Of a stretch of 64,000 bases of DNA, positions 17,313 to 27,100 are shown in pieces. Under the pieces are notes generated by a model that was not told the origin of the DNA, did not search any database, and saw nothing but the letters and a program-made list of their open reading frames with translations. This DNA comes from Alphaproteobacteria bacterium (GTDB taxonomy: Bacteria; Pseudomonadota; Alphaproteobacteria; Rhizobiales; Rhizobiaceae). The stretch's first letter is position 1. Every line of letters starts with the position of its first letter. The DNA lies in assembly GCA_018823835.1 (NCBI GenBank), contig JAHJHT010000002.1, forward strand, positions 1-64,000. Reading direction: 5' to 3'. The position numbers were made by a program, and so were the translations under genes.

Positions 17313-18878
17313 ATGACGGGCGCCGTTAGCGGCACTGCGCACGCAGTGTACGAACAGCCTTCTGTCGCCTTGTTGGCGAGGGGTCTCAGGAAGGCCTATG
17401 GAGCGACTGTCGCCCTTGAAAACGCCGACATCAGCCTGAGGTCCGGCGTCGTCCACGCACTTCTGGGCGAGAACGGCGCCGGGAAGTCGACCCTCGTGCG
17501 CATACTGACCGGGGCAGTTCGTTCCGACAGTGGCACGATCACCCTGCACGGACAGCCTTATGCGCCCGCAACCCTGATCGAGGCGCGGGCGCAGGGTGTC
17601 GCAACGGCCTTTCAGGAACTGAGCCTCGTCCCCAATCTGACCGTTGCGCAGAACCTCTTGCTGCCAGCGATGCCGCGTGGCCCGCTTGGCCTTGTCTCGT
17701 CGCGGCGGGTAATCGACGCGGGCGCCGAAATCCTAGTAAGACACGGGCTGGAGCGCATCGATCCATCGGCGCAGGTCGGGATGTTGCCGCTGGCCGAGCG
17801 CCAGCGCATCGAAATCGTGCGCGCCATCGAGAACGCCGGACAGATGCTGATCCTGGACGAGCCGACGGCCGCGCTTGCGGAAACAGACTGGCTGTTCGAG
17901 AGGATCCGCCTGACGACGGCAAAGGGGGTCGCTGTCCTCTACATCTCGCACCGGCTGGCCGAAGTGCGCGAGATTTGCACCGAGGCGACCGTACTGCGCA
18001 ACGGGCGATCGATCGCGTCGGTTGGTCTGGCGCAGGCGTCCGACGACGACATTTTTGAGATGATGGTCGGCCGCCGCGTCGACCAGCAGGCCCGCGACCG
18101 TGCCGCGCCAACAGCGTCCGCAGATGCTGCGCGGGTTTCCGTCAGCAGCCTCAGCGGGCACGGACTGAACGATATTTCCTTCGACCTGCGCCCCGGTGAA
18201 ATTCTCGGGTTGGCTGCCCTGGAAGGGCAGGGCCAGCGCGGACTGTTCCGGATGTTGGCTGGGCTCGAGCACCCCGACAAGGGCCAGATCGCGGTTGACG
18301 GAACCACGGCGCAGCTATCGAGCCCGCGCGGCGCGCTGAAAGCCGGCAGCGGAATCGCCTACCTGCCCGAGGAGCGCAAGACCGAGGGAATTCTTGCCGG
18401 ACTGTCGGCCGCGACCAATATCATACTTCCCGTCATGCCGTCGGCTTCCACCGCGGCCCTGATCTCGCAGCAGGCGGAACAATCCGCTGCGCGTCCAGCC
18501 GGACAGAAGGTCGAGATGAGCCCGCGCTATCTCGGCTTTGCGATCGGCGATCTTTCAGGCGGCAATCAGCAGAAGGCGCTGGTGGCAAGAACGCTCGCGA
18601 CGGGAGCCAAGACCCTGCTCCTCTACGACCCGACGCGCGGCGTGGATGTTGGAACCAAGCAATCGATCTATGCCGCGATCCGGGCATTCGCGGCAGGCGG
18701 CGGTTCCGTGCTCTTCTACTCCTCCGAACTGCCTGAGGTCGTCCAGCTGGCCGACCGCTGCATGGTGCTCTACGGCGGTCGCCTTTTCCGCACCTTCGAG
18801 GGCAAGGCCATCGCGGAGCAGACGCTTGTCGCGGCAATGCTGGGGCATGGCTCGAACGAGGGGGCGCTTGACCGATGA
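17313..18878 (+). CDS. Sugar-type ABC transporter ATP-binding protein, two ATPase domains
   Basis: 521 residues from ATG 17313, which has GGAGG-like GGGAGGAAAG in front; an in-frame ATG at 17220-region lies in the promoter and is rejected. Domain 1 has Walker [10 protein letters not shown], a signature LPLAERQRIE and Walker B LILDEPTAAL. Domain 2 has a degenerate P-loop (ALEGQGQRG) and signature LSGGNQQKA with YDPTRGVD. This is the RbsA/MglA/XylG layout. It powers the two permeases that follow with ATGA and near-overlap coupling. Ligand class is probably a monosaccharide or polyol-like compound. Confidence 0.9.
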   Translation: MTGAVSGTAHAVYEQPSVALLARGLRKAYGATVALENADISLRSGVVHALLGENGAGKSTLVRILTGAVRSDSGTITLHGQPYAPATLIEARAQGVATAFQELSLVPNLTVAQNLLLPAMPRGPLGLVSSRRVIDAGAEILVRHGLERIDPSAQVGMLPLAERQRIEIVRAIENAGQMLILDEPTAALAETDWLFERIRLTTAKGVAVLYISHRLAEVREICTEATVLRNGRSIASVGLAQASDDDIFEMMVGRRVDQQARDRAAPTASADAARVSVSSLSGHGLNDISFDLRPGEILGLAALEGQGQRGLFRMLAGLEHPDKGQIAVDGTTAQLSSPRGALKAGSGIAYLPEERKTEGILAGLSAATNIILPVMPSASTAALISQQAEQSAARPAGQKVEMSPRYLGFAIGDLSGGNQQKALVARTLATGAKTLLLYDPTRGVDVGTKQSIYAAIRAFAAGGGSVLFYSSELPEVVQLADRCMVLYGGRLFRTFEGKAIAEQTLVAAMLGHGSNEGALDR

Positions 18879-19864
18879 GCGCGACGTCAATCGAAGCCGG
18901 TTCAAACTCGGTCGTCCGCAACAGCCTGGTTAAGCTGACCAAGGGTGCCGGCCTGATCGTGGGAATCTACCTGATCCTTTACGCCCTTTATGTCTACCAG
19001 CAGCCACGGGCGCTATCGGCCTCGGCTATCGCAGCGCTCATCAACAATACCGCTCCGCTGGCGCTCGCGGCCATGGGTCAGACGCTGGTCGTCGTCAGCC
19101 GCGGTTTCGATCTTTCGGTCGCCGGGGTCATCTCATTGTGCAATGTCGTGTTGGCGGTTTACCCGATCGGCGGGCCAGGCGGCGCGCTGGTTTCCATGCT
19201 TATATGCGTGGCGATCGGAGCTTCCGTCGGCGCCGTGAATGGCTGGCTGGTTGCCGTTCTGCGGATGCAGTCCATCGCAGCCACGCTCGCTACAATGATC
19301 ATCTGCCAGGGGATCGCCCTCGTCATCCTCAAGGCGCCGGGCGGCGCTGTCTCCAACTGGATCGCCGACGAACTGACCGACCGGCTCTGGAAGACGATCC
19401 CCGTTTCGGGTCTCGTCGTCGCAGCGGTCGTCGGGATCTGGCTGCTGCTGCGGCGCACTGATTTCGGGCTGTCACTCTATGCCATTGGCGCGGATGAACA
19501 GGCCGCCAAACTGTCGGGCGTAAACACCACGCGGGTTCGGTTTACGACCTTCGTGCTTGCCGGCGCCGTTTACGGCTTGGCCGGACTGATGCTTAGCGCC
19601 CAAACCGCGACGGGCAATCCGACGTCCGGTACGCCCCTTCTGCTGCTGTCGTTTGCAGCCGTCGCGCTCGGCGGTACTTCGCTGGCCGGCGGCGGCGGTG
19701 GACTGTTCGCTTCCGTCATGGGGGCGGCGACGCTGATGTTGCTGCAGAAGGTGCTGTTTTCGAGCGGGGTGTCGTCCTTCTACACCGGCATGTTCCAGGG
19801 GATGACCCTGATCCTCGCGGTCGTTTTCAGCGGCCTGCTGACCCGCCTTGGCGAGAGGAAGTGA
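18875..19864 (+). CDS. Sugar-type ABC transporter permease
   Basis: 329 residues; its ATG overlaps the ATPase stop as ATGA. It is a BPD_transp_2 (RbsC-like) permease with about nine membrane segments. The family stretch SRGFDLSVAGVISLCN is near residue 70, and AIGADEQAAKLSGVNTTRVR is the ATPase-contact loop. It forms a heterodimer with the next permease, judging from the two consecutive permease genes. Confidence 0.9.
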   Translation: MSATSIEAGSNSVVRNSLVKLTKGAGLIVGIYLILYALYVYQQPRALSASAIAALINNTAPLALAAMGQTLVVVSRGFDLSVAGVISLCNVVLAVYPIGGPGGALVSMLICVAIGASVGAVNGWLVAVLRMQSIAATLATMIICQGIALVILKAPGGAVSNWIADELTDRLWKTIPVSGLVVAAVVGIWLLLRRTDFGLSLYAIGADEQAAKLSGVNTTRVRFTTFVLAGAVYGLAGLMLSAQTATGNPTSGTPLLLLSFAAVALGGTSLAGGGGGLFASVMGAATLMLLQKVLFSSGVSSFYTGMFQGMTLILAVVFSGLLTRLGERK

Positions 19865-19866
19865 TC

Positions 19867-20883
19867 ATGGCCCAAGATGTCGGACAAGACACGAACCTTG
19901 CGCAGTCGGGCGATACGCGCACAAGCGCCAGGGTCAGCCGTGAGACCATCAGTGCTGCGACGGTTGCAATCCTGTGCGTGGTATTGCTGCTCGGAGCACG
20001 GTTCGTCAGCCCGGCGCTCGGGTCGTGGTCGCAGGTCGAGACCGTCCTGGTTCTCGGGTTCTTCCTCGTCATTCTGTCATTCGGGCAAGGGCTTGTGATC
20101 CTCTCCGGCGGTCTTGACCTGTCCCTGCCGGCGACCATCACCCTCGGCGGCATTCTCGCAACAAGCTGGGTTGGCGCCGAGAATCCAGCCGCCTGGTATT
20201 ACTTGCCGGTCGTGCTCGGCGTATGCGGGCTGGTCGGCATGGTTTCAGGCATTGGTGTCGTCTGGCTGCGCGTGCCGCCATTCATCATGACGATGGCAAT
20301 GTCCATCATCGTTGCGTCAGCCCTGCTGGGCTATACGAAAGGTACTCCGCGCGGCGCGGCGCCCGACGCAGCCGTGGCGATGATGAAGAGCCACATTCTG
20401 GGCCTGCCCGTGCCTGTCGTCGTCCTGATCGGGCTTGTCCTACTCGGCTGGGTATTCCAGAGCCGGACGATCTTCGGACGCTACATCTATGCCGTCGGCA
20501 CCAATATCGAAGCCGCCCGGATTGCCGGCGTACCGGTCGCTGCAATGCAGATTCTGCCATACGTACTCAGCGCGATCTGCGCCGGCTTCGTCGGTATAGC
20601 GCTCGTCGGCTACTCGAACGGCGCGACGCTGCGGATGGGCGATGGCTACCTGTTGCCATCGATCGCGTCCGTGGTGATCGGCGGCTCATCCATTCTGGGC
20701 GGAAGTGGCACGTTTCTCGGCACTGTGGGTGGGGCGATCCTGCTGACCACCCTGGGAACGATCATTTCCGCACTCGGCCTCGAATTCGGGCTTCGAACGG
20801 TCATCGAAGGTTCGATTGTGCTCATCGCGCTGCTTCTGCTTCGCGAGGAGCTTTTCCAGAAACTGCGCAGTGTCTGGCGCTGA
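19867..20883 (+). CDS. Sugar-type ABC transporter permease
   Basis: 338 residues from ATG 19867. A GTG at 19861 overlaps the previous stop, but GAGAGGAA ends at 19860, which places ATG 19867 at the right distance. RbsC-like with about nine to ten membrane segments; LSGGLDLSLPATITLGG and AVGTNIEAARIAGVPV are the family landmarks. It is the partner of the preceding permease. Confidence 0.88.
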   Translation: MAQDVGQDTNLAQSGDTRTSARVSRETISAATVAILCVVLLLGARFVSPALGSWSQVETVLVLGFFLVILSFGQGLVILSGGLDLSLPATITLGGILATSWVGAENPAAWYYLPVVLGVCGLVGMVSGIGVVWLRVPPFIMTMAMSIIVASALLGYTKGTPRGAAPDAAVAMMKSHILGLPVPVVVLIGLVLLGWVFQSRTIFGRYIYAVGTNIEAARIAGVPVAAMQILPYVLSAICAGFVGIALVGYSNGATLRMGDGYLLPSIASVVIGGSSILGGSGTFLGTVGGAILLTTLGTIISALGLEFGLRTVIEGSIVLIALLLLREELFQKLRSVWR

Positions 20884-20928
20884 CCGGCGCGCCACGCAGA
20901 AAAAGCACCCAAAAGGAGGAGACTACCC

Positions 20929-22146
20929 ATGAAATGCAATTGGCTAAAAACCACAGTCGCGACCGCGGCGCTCGCGGCGGCGACCATGGTCGGCGCTTTG
21001 CAGGCCGAGGCCCAAGACGGCGAAAAGTTCAAGGTCTATCTAAGCCTGTCCTATTCGGGCAACGCTTGGCAGTCTGAAGCGGCAAACATCGTCAAAGCGC
21101 TTGCCGCTACCCCGCCCTACGACCAGCAGGTCGAACTGATCGAGAACATCTCCGGAACCGATCCGCAGGCGCAGATTTCGGCCTATGAGAGCATGATCGA
21201 TGACGGTGCCGACGCGATCATCAGCTTTCCGATCTCGTCGACGGCCTTGAACCGCACGATCAAGCGCGGCTGCGAGGAAGGCGTCCTGTTCTTCATGTAT
21301 GATGCGACGGTGACGGAAAGCTGCGCCTACAATGTCAGCTACCTGTCATCGGGCTTTGGTGAAAACACGGCGCAGGCCTTGGTCAATGAACTGGGCGGCA
21401 AGGGCAAGATCTTCCTGTCCCGCGGCGTCCCCGGCAACTCTGTCGATCAGCGCCACACCGACGGCGCCTTGAGCGTCTTTAACAAGTATCCCGGCATCGA
21501 AGTTGTAGCGGAGTACTATTCCTACTGGGACGACCGCACTACCCAGCAGGAAACGGCAAAGGCGCTCACCGCGCATCCGGACGTCAATGGCATCTGGGCG
21601 CAGGCGGGAGAATATGGCGCAATCCAGGCGCTCCTGGATGCCGGCCATGCGCTGGTGCCCATGACCGGAGAGAATTCAGCCGGCTTCCGTTTGGCGCTTG
21701 CCGATCCTGAGATGCAGGCAAAGGGCCTGAAGGGCGTTTCGGCAGGATCGCCTCCGGCACAGTCGGGCTATGCGTTTAAGCTGGCCATGGAAATCCTCAC
21801 CAAGAATCGAGAGCTTTCTCCGATGAACATCGAATATCCGCTGCCATGGGTGCCGGCCGCGGAAGTGAAGGTCTGCGCAGGGGATCGCTACGAGGATGGT
21901 TGCAACGTCTTTCCGCCGGATAGGGTGCCTTCCTCCTTCGTCAGTGAAGTCCTGAACCCCGTACTGCTGCCGGAAGTGAACGTCGAGTCGGCGCTGAACG
22001 GCACGCCTGTTCCCGGTGCGACCATCCAGCCGCTGCCGGCTGAGGTGGCCAAGGCCAACAACGAGCCAGGGATCAATTGCGACGGCTGTGAAGCTCCTGC
22101 CGATCTTTACAAGCTCACCAAGGTCGAAGCTACGGTGCAGCCGTAA
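20929..22146 (+). CDS. Sugar-type ABC transporter substrate-binding protein
   Basis: 405 residues with a Sec signal peptide (about 1-28, cleaved after AEA) and GGAGGAG just upstream of the start. It has the Peripla_BP_4 fold with VYLSLSYSGNAWQSEAANIV, DGADAIISFPIS and GVPGNSVDQRHTDG. At 405 residues it is longer than ribose-type receptors (about 300) and has a C-terminal extension with Cys pairs (NCDGCEAP) that may form disulfides. The ligand is not evident. It is the last transporter gene; the LacI gene follows after about 120 bases. Confidence 0.88.
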   Translation: MKCNWLKTTVATAALAAATMVGALQAEAQDGEKFKVYLSLSYSGNAWQSEAANIVKALAATPPYDQQVELIENISGTDPQAQISAYESMIDDGADAIISFPISSTALNRTIKRGCEEGVLFFMYDATVTESCAYNVSYLSSGFGENTAQALVNELGGKGKIFLSRGVPGNSVDQRHTDGALSVFNKYPGIEVVAEYYSYWDDRTTQQETAKALTAHPDVNGIWAQAGEYGAIQALLDAGHALVPMTGENSAGFRLALADPEMQAKGLKGVSAGSPPAQSGYAFKLAMEILTKNRELSPMNIEYPLPWVPAAEVKVCAGDRYEDGCNVFPPDRVPSSFVSEVLNPVLLPEVNVESALNGTPVPGATIQPLPAEVAKANNEPGINCDGCEAPADLYKLTKVEATVQP

Positions 22147-22266
22147 TCAGACCTTCAGGATGCCCGGCTTCGTCTCCCTGGGCCGGGCATCCAAACGCTT
22201 CTGACTTGCGTGAGCGCTGCGTTCAGGCATCGTCAGTGAGTTGAGGCCTTGGACATCTCTTCAGTC

Positions 22267-23328
22267 ATGGAAGAAGACCCGGTGGATCAGACGAAGCCAG
22301 CAACGCGACGGCGAGTGACGGTCAAGGATCTTGCCCGCGATCTCGGCATGTCCGTCGCGACGGTATCACGCGCCTTCTATCCCGACTCCATCATTGCGGC
22401 GGAAACCCGCAGGACCGTTCTGCAGCGTGCTAGCGAGATCGGTTATCGCCCCAATCCTTTCGCCCAAAGTCTGATCACCAAGAAGACGCAGATCGCCGGG
22501 ATGGTGGTGTCTGACCTGACCAACCCGTTCTATCCCGAACTCATGACGCGGCTGACGACGCTTTTGCGGCAGGCGGGAATCAACCTCATGCTTGCTGCGG
22601 CCGACCAGCCCGAAAAGATCGACGAGGCGGTGGATCTGCTTCTCACCTACCAGCCGGATCTGATGATCGTGCTCGCAACGAATTTGAACTCCCATGCCCG
22701 GGAGAAATGCGAGGCCGCCGGGGCGCCCGTCATCTTCTTCAACCGGCTGTCGGCCGACGGTTTGGGCTTCGGCGTGTCTTGCGACAATGTAGAGGGGGGC
22801 AGGCGTGCAGCGGACCATCTTATCGACTTCGGTCATGACAGCCTTGCGTATGTCTCGGCGTTTCCCGGAGCTTCCACGAATGTGGAGCGCCAGCGCGGAT
22901 TTTGCGAGCGCACCGTAGAGCGCGGTCTCGCCGAGCCGCAGATCATCGAGGCGGGGCTGTTCACCTACGAGGCGGGCTACCAGGCAGGATTGGACCTGGG
23001 CAAACTGCAGCAGCGCCCGAATGGCGTGCTCTGCGCCAACGACATCGTGGCGATCGGCTTCATCGAAGGCTTGCGCGAGGGGCTTGGGCTGGACGTGCCG
23101 GGCGACATATCGGTCATCGGCTACGACAACATCGCGATGGCCGGCTGGCCGTCACACCGCCTGACCACGATTGCGCAGCCTCTGGACGAGATGATGGCCG
23201 CAACCGTCGTGCTTGCCCGTGAACTGGCGGCCGAAAGACAAATTCAGCAACGCATCCTGCGCATTCCGCCCGGACCATTGGTCGAACGCAGCACGGTGCG
23301 GGACCGGCGCAAGGGAGTTTCCAAGTGA
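22267..23328 (+). CDS. LacI-family transcriptional regulator
   Basis: 353 residues from ATG 22267. TTG 22249 and GTG 22282 (with GGAAGAAG in front) are alternative starts that do not affect the domains. The N-terminal LacI helix-turn-helix reads VTVKDLARDLGMSVATVSRAF, followed by the hinge helix and a periplasmic-binding-like effector domain (ANDIVAIGFIEGLREGLG; VIGYDNIAMAGW). It most likely represses the operon through the tandem AACGTT palindromes at 17249-17273. Its effector should be the imported compound or a metabolite of it. Confidence 0.88.
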   Translation: MEEDPVDQTKPATRRRVTVKDLARDLGMSVATVSRAFYPDSIIAAETRRTVLQRASEIGYRPNPFAQSLITKKTQIAGMVVSDLTNPFYPELMTRLTTLLRQAGINLMLAAADQPEKIDEAVDLLLTYQPDLMIVLATNLNSHAREKCEAAGAPVIFFNRLSADGLGFGVSCDNVEGGRRAADHLIDFGHDSLAYVSAFPGASTNVERQRGFCERTVERGLAEPQIIEAGLFTYEAGYQAGLDLGKLQQRPNGVLCANDIVAIGFIEGLREGLGLDVPGDISVIGYDNIAMAGWPSHRLTTIAQPLDEMMAATVVLARELAAERQIQQRILRIPPGPLVERSTVRDRRKGVSK

Positions 23329-23879
23329 CTGCCGTCGATCTGTTCATGAGGCTGGCCCAGACCCACAAGCCGGACTGTCACATGTCGCTGGACGGTCCAC
23401 CGCCCGAGACCGTTCCGGATCCGGAGGAGATGGCGCGCACGCTCGGGTCAGATGTCGTCGGACGCTATGCCGCTGCCTGCCGTCCGGTCTACGAAGATCT
23501 GCGCCGTGTGATCGGCCAGGTATCGGGGCTCCTGATCCTCGCCCGTCTGACGTCGCGCACGGAGATAGCCGATCTGAACGAGATGCAGCTGTGCCGGGCG
23601 CGCTGGCGCGAGGCTGCAGAGCGGCTCGCGACGCTGGAAGCGCCGACAGGTCTTTCGCAGCACAAAGTGCAGCTGACCAGCGCCCACCATTTTTCTGGTG
23701 AGGCAATGAACGCCTTTGCCGGCCTACGGAGCGGCGTGGACAACTCAACCGAGTTGGATCGCATGGGGATTCAGATCAAGCGCGCCTATGCGCACCTGGA
23801 AGCGGCAAGCTCAAGCAAGGCCGGATTGCAGATGGTCGACTTCACGCATGCATGCTGCTCGTGCGCGCAGCAGAACTGA
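23325..23879 (+). CDS. Unknown 184-residue protein
   Basis: It overlaps the LacI stop by four bases (GTGA), so it is translationally coupled. It appears soluble and mainly helical, with no signal peptide or membrane segment. Notable features are LTSAHHFSGEAMNAF near residue 117 and a C-terminal THACCSCAQQN with three cysteines, which could bind metal. I recognise no family. Its position between a regulator and the first enzyme gene suggests a small accessory or enzyme subunit. Confidence 0.7.
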   Translation: MTAVDLFMRLAQTHKPDCHMSLDGPPPETVPDPEEMARTLGSDVVGRYAAACRPVYEDLRRVIGQVSGLLILARLTSRTEIADLNEMQLCRARWREAAERLATLEAPTGLSQHKVQLTSAHHFSGEAMNAFAGLRSGVDNSTELDRMGIQIKRAYAHLEAASSSKAGLQMVDFTHACCSCAQQN

Positions 23880-23907
23880 CAGGAATAGGGATCAAAGGGA
23901 GGAACAC

Positions 23908-24795
23908 ATGGCGGACTATTCGATCTGGGTTTGCGAATACAGCTACGTTGCCAAGTACCACAAGAGCGGCGTGCTCTATGGCGCGCACAATCAGGGCTAT
24001 GTGAAGCTGCCCTACTGCTATGTCGTCATCAAGGGCCGCGACCATGTCGCGATGGTCGATGTCGGCTACAACGACAAGGCCTATGGCAAGGTGCTCGGTG
24101 ACCGATTTGGCGTCGAGAACTGGCGTGACCCAAAGGTCGTGCTGGCCGAGGTCGGCGTTGCGCCCGACGATGTCGACACCTGCTTCATCAGCCACGCGCA
24201 TTTCGACCATTTCGGCAATGTGGAAGACTTCCCGAAAGCCAAATTCTACATACAGGAACGCGAGATTTCGAAATGGGTCTGGGCCATGTCGCTGCCCGAC
24301 CGGATGCGTTGGATGATGGTGGCGGTCGACCCCGGCGACATCGTGCGCGGCGTCGGTCTGGCGGCCGAAAAGCGTCTGGTCACGGTGAATGGCGCGATGG
24401 AAGACGTGCTGCCGGGCATCGACCTTCACGCCGCACCGGACAGCCACACCTGGGGCTCGATGTGGGTAACCGTGCGCAACGACGGGCAGAAGCAGTCGCA
24501 GGATACCTGGGTTCTCGCAGGCGATCTCGTCTATCAGTTCTCCAACATCAGCAACTCGGGCGCGGTCGTCGATGTTGACACCATGTATACGCCGGTAGGC
24601 CTCGCAGTCGGCAGCCAGACCAACCTCATCCTCGCGACCGAAGAAATGATGTCTCAGGTGGGGTACGAAGCGCGCCGCGTCATCCCGATTCATGAAGAGG
24701 GACTGCGTGACGCCTTCCCGTCACGGATCACAAAGGACGGGTTGCGCGTCACCGAAATCTGTCTCGCCGATGGCGAAAAGTCGATGGTGGCATGA
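23908..24795 (+). CDS. Metallo-beta-lactamase-fold hydrolase (AHL-lactonase-like)
   Basis: 295 residues from ATG 23908 with GGGAGGAACAC in front. The metal motif is complete: His96-x-His98-x-Asp100-His101 (SHAHFDH), then a later His in PDSHTWGS, Asp in VLAGDLVY and His in VIPIHEE. Family members include N-acyl-homoserine lactonases, but the context (sugar-type transporter and dehydrogenases) favours opening of a sugar lactone or hydrolysis of another ester. The stop overlaps the next start as ATGA. Confidence 0.82.
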   Translation: MADYSIWVCEYSYVAKYHKSGVLYGAHNQGYVKLPYCYVVIKGRDHVAMVDVGYNDKAYGKVLGDRFGVENWRDPKVVLAEVGVAPDDVDTCFISHAHFDHFGNVEDFPKAKFYIQEREISKWVWAMSLPDRMRWMMVAVDPGDIVRGVGLAAEKRLVTVNGAMEDVLPGIDLHAAPDSHTWGSMWVTVRNDGQKQSQDTWVLAGDLVYQFSNISNSGAVVDVDTMYTPVGLAVGSQTNLILATEEMMSQVGYEARRVIPIHEEGLRDAFPSRITKDGLRVTEICLADGEKSMVA

Positions 24796-25736
24796 TGTCG
24801 GGCCCGCATCCGGTCGCGATCGTCGGCGCAGGTCTGGTCGGTTCCGGCTGGGCGCTGGTGTTTGCCCGAGCAGGCTACCGCGTCCGTGCCTATGATCCGT
24901 CGGCCGAGATCCGGGGCCGAATCCTGACCTGGGCCAAGCAGAGCCTCGACGATCTCGTCGACGCCGGCCTGGCCGAGGACCCGGACGCGATCGTCTCGCG
25001 GATAACCGTCCACGACACGCTCGAGGAGGCCCTCGCCGACGCCTTCTACATCCAGGAATCGGTCTTCGAGACCGTACCTGCCAAGACGGAGGTTAGCCTG
25101 GCGATCGATGCGCTGATGGCGCCTGGTGCCGTGGTCGGGTCGTCATCGTCCGGAATACCGGCGTCCAAGTTCACTGAAGCCTGCGTCAACCGGAGCCGGT
25201 TCCTTGTTGCCCATCCGGTGAACCCGCCGCATCTCGTGCCCGTGGTCGAACTCGTCCCGGCGCCTTGGACCGCGCCGGAGGCCATGGAAATGGTGGCAGA
25301 TCTCATGAAGGCCGTCGGTCAGGTGCCGGTCAGCCTGACACGGGAAATCGACGGGTTCGTCTTGAACCGCCTGCAGGGGGTACTCCTCAACGAGGCCTGG
25401 GCACTCTACAGCGATGGCATTGCCAGCCTTGCGGATATCGACGCGACCATCGCCCACGGTCTCGGCCTGCGTTGGTCCTTCATGGGGCCATTCGAGACGA
25501 TCGACCTCAACGCTCCCGGCGGCATAGAGGACTATGCGGCGCGCCTGCGCGGTCTCTATGCCGGCATGGTGCGTACGCCGCCGCCGGGGCCTTGGTCCGA
25601 TGCGGTGATTGCCAAAGCGACGGCCGAGCGGCGGGCGGCCGTACCGGCTTCTGGCCTGGCCGACCGTCGGGCATGGCGCGACGCGATCCTCGGCCGTCTG
25701 GCTTCATTCAAGAAATCGAACCGTCTGGCGAACTGA
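24792..25736 (+). CDS. 3-hydroxyacyl-CoA dehydrogenase-family oxidoreductase (gulonate/carnitine dehydrogenase-like)
   Basis: 314 residues starting MMSGPHPVAIVGAGLVGSGW; the Rossmann GxGxxG is at residues 11-16. The NAD-binding domain ends near residue 180 with HPVNPPHLVPVVE, whose His is the usual catalytic residue, and the C-terminal helical domain follows (GFVLNRLQGVLLNEA). At about 310 residues, without a CoA-type fusion, it resembles L-gulonate 3-dehydrogenase (lambda-crystallin) and carnitine dehydrogenase. It would oxidise a secondary alcohol next to a carboxylate. ATGA overlap with the preceding hydrolase gene supports a shared pathway. Confidence 0.82.
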   Translation: MMSGPHPVAIVGAGLVGSGWALVFARAGYRVRAYDPSAEIRGRILTWAKQSLDDLVDAGLAEDPDAIVSRITVHDTLEEALADAFYIQESVFETVPAKTEVSLAIDALMAPGAVVGSSSSGIPASKFTEACVNRSRFLVAHPVNPPHLVPVVELVPAPWTAPEAMEMVADLMKAVGQVPVSLTREIDGFVLNRLQGVLLNEAWALYSDGIASLADIDATIAHGLGLRWSFMGPFETIDLNAPGGIEDYAARLRGLYAGMVRTPPPGPWSDAVIAKATAERRAAVPASGLADRRAWRDAILGRLASFKKSNRLAN

Positions 25737-25789
25737 CCCGACCTGTCGTCGGCACACTCTCCAGAATCTGTAAGTAGAAGGAACTCACC

Positions 25790-27100
25790 ATGTCCGTCAC
25801 CCACCTCAAGCATGGCAAGAACGAAGAAGCCCGTTCCGAGGACGATGCCCAGGTCCGTGCGACGGTCGAGGGCATCTTGAAGGACATCGAGACCAGGGGC
25901 GACGCAGCGGTGCGTGACCTGTCGGAGAAGTTCGACAAATACTCTCCTGCCTCTTTTCGCCTTTCGGACAGTGAAGTCGAGGCGCTGATGAACCGCGTGT
26001 CGACACGCGACATGGAGGACATCAAGTTTGCGCAGGCGCAGGTGCGCAATTTCGCGCAGGCTCAGCGCGATTCGATGCGGGACATCGAGATCGAGACGCT
26101 GCCGGGTGTGATCCTCGGACACCGCAACATCCCGGTTCAATCGGTCGGCTGCTATGTTCCCGGTGGCAAGTTTCCGATGGTCGCTTCGGCTCACATGTCG
26201 GTTGCGACGGCTTCGGTCGCCAAGGTTCCGCGCATCATTGCCGCCACGCCGCCCTTCAAGGGCGAGCCGAATCCGGCGGTGATCGCGGCGATCAAACTAG
26301 GCGGCGCGCATGAGATCTACGTCATGGGCGGCATCCAGGCTGTCGGCGCCATGGCCATCGGCACCGAGACAGTCGAACCCGTGCACATGCTGGTAGGCCC
26401 CGGCAACGCCTTTGTAGCGGAAGCCAAGCGCCAGCTTTTCGGACGTGTCGGCATCGACCTGTTCGCGGGTCCGACCGAGACCATGGTGATCGCCGATGAA
26501 ACCGTCGATGCCGAACTCTGTGCAACCGATCTACTGGGGCAGGCCGAGCACGGCTACAATTCGCCGGCTGTGCTGCTGACCACAAGCCGCCGTCTGGCCA
26601 TGGCCACGATGGAGGAGATCGAACGCTTGCTGGCGATCCTGCCGACTGCTGAAACCGCGCGCAAAAGCTGGGAGGATTATGGCGAAGTCATTGTCTGCGA
26701 CAGCCATGAGGAGATGCTGGACGTGGCCAACGACATCGCGTCCGAACATGTGCAAGTCATGACCGATCGCGACGACTGGTACCTGGAAAACATGCACAGC
26801 TACGGTGCGCTGTTCCTCGGAGCCCGGACGAACGTAGCAAATGGGGACAAGGTTATCGGCACCAACCACACCCTGCCGACCAAGAAGGCCGGCCGTTACA
26901 CCGGCGGCCTTTGGGTGGGCAAGTTCCTGAAGACCCACAGCTATCAGCGGATCCTGACCGACGAGGCCGCTGCCATGATCGGCGCCTATGGCTCACGCCT
27001 TTGCATTCTGGAAGGGTTTGTTGGGCATGCCGAGCAATGCAATGTGCGCGTGCGCCGGTACGGCAGGCGCAATGTGCCCTACGGGGCCGCGGCGGAATGA
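25790..27100 (+). CDS. Histidinol dehydrogenase-family protein, HpsN-like
   Basis: 436 residues. Zinc-site and catalytic residues of the HisD fold are kept: Gln and His in [12 protein letters not shown], Glu-His in [10 protein letters not shown], Asp in [14 protein letters not shown] and His in EGFVGHAEQ. No other his gene is nearby, and the sequence resembles HpsN, the sulfopropanediol 3-dehydrogenase that oxidises a terminal alcohol to an acid in two NAD-linked steps. In this operon a polyol, sugar acid or short sulfonate is the likely substrate. No sulfolactate lyase genes (suyAB) are visible. It is followed by an ATGA-overlapping SDR gene. Confidence 0.85.
   Translation: MSVTHLKHGKNEEARSEDDAQVRATVEGILKDIETRGDAAVRDLSEKFDKYSPASFRLSDSEVEALMNRVSTRDMEDIKFAQAQVRNFAQAQRDSMRDIEIETLPGVILGHRNIPVQSVGCYVPGGKFPMVASAHMSVATASVAKVPRIIAATPPFKGEPNPAVIAAIKLGGAHEIYVMGGIQAVGAMAIGTETVEPVHMLVGPGNAFVAEAKRQLFGRVGIDLFAGPTETMVIADETVDAELCATDLLGQAEHGYNSPAVLLTTSRRLAMATMEEIERLLAILPTAETARKSWEDYGEVIVCDSHEEMLDVANDIASEHVQVMTDRDDWYLENMHSYGALFLGARTNVANGDKVIGTNHTLPTKKAGRYTGGLWVGKFLKTHSYQRILTDEAAAMIGAYGSRLCILEGFVGHAEQCNVRVRRYGRRNVPYGAAAE

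Noticed and set aside
23908..24795. Quorum-quenching AHL lactonase as the function
   Set aside because: Only the fold and metal site support it; the operon context points to a catabolic hydrolase and no quorum-sensing genes are nearby.
25790..27100. Biosynthetic histidinol dehydrogenase (hisD)
   Set aside because: It sits in a catabolic operon with transporter and dehydrogenases, no his genes are near, and it resembles HpsN-type enzymes more.
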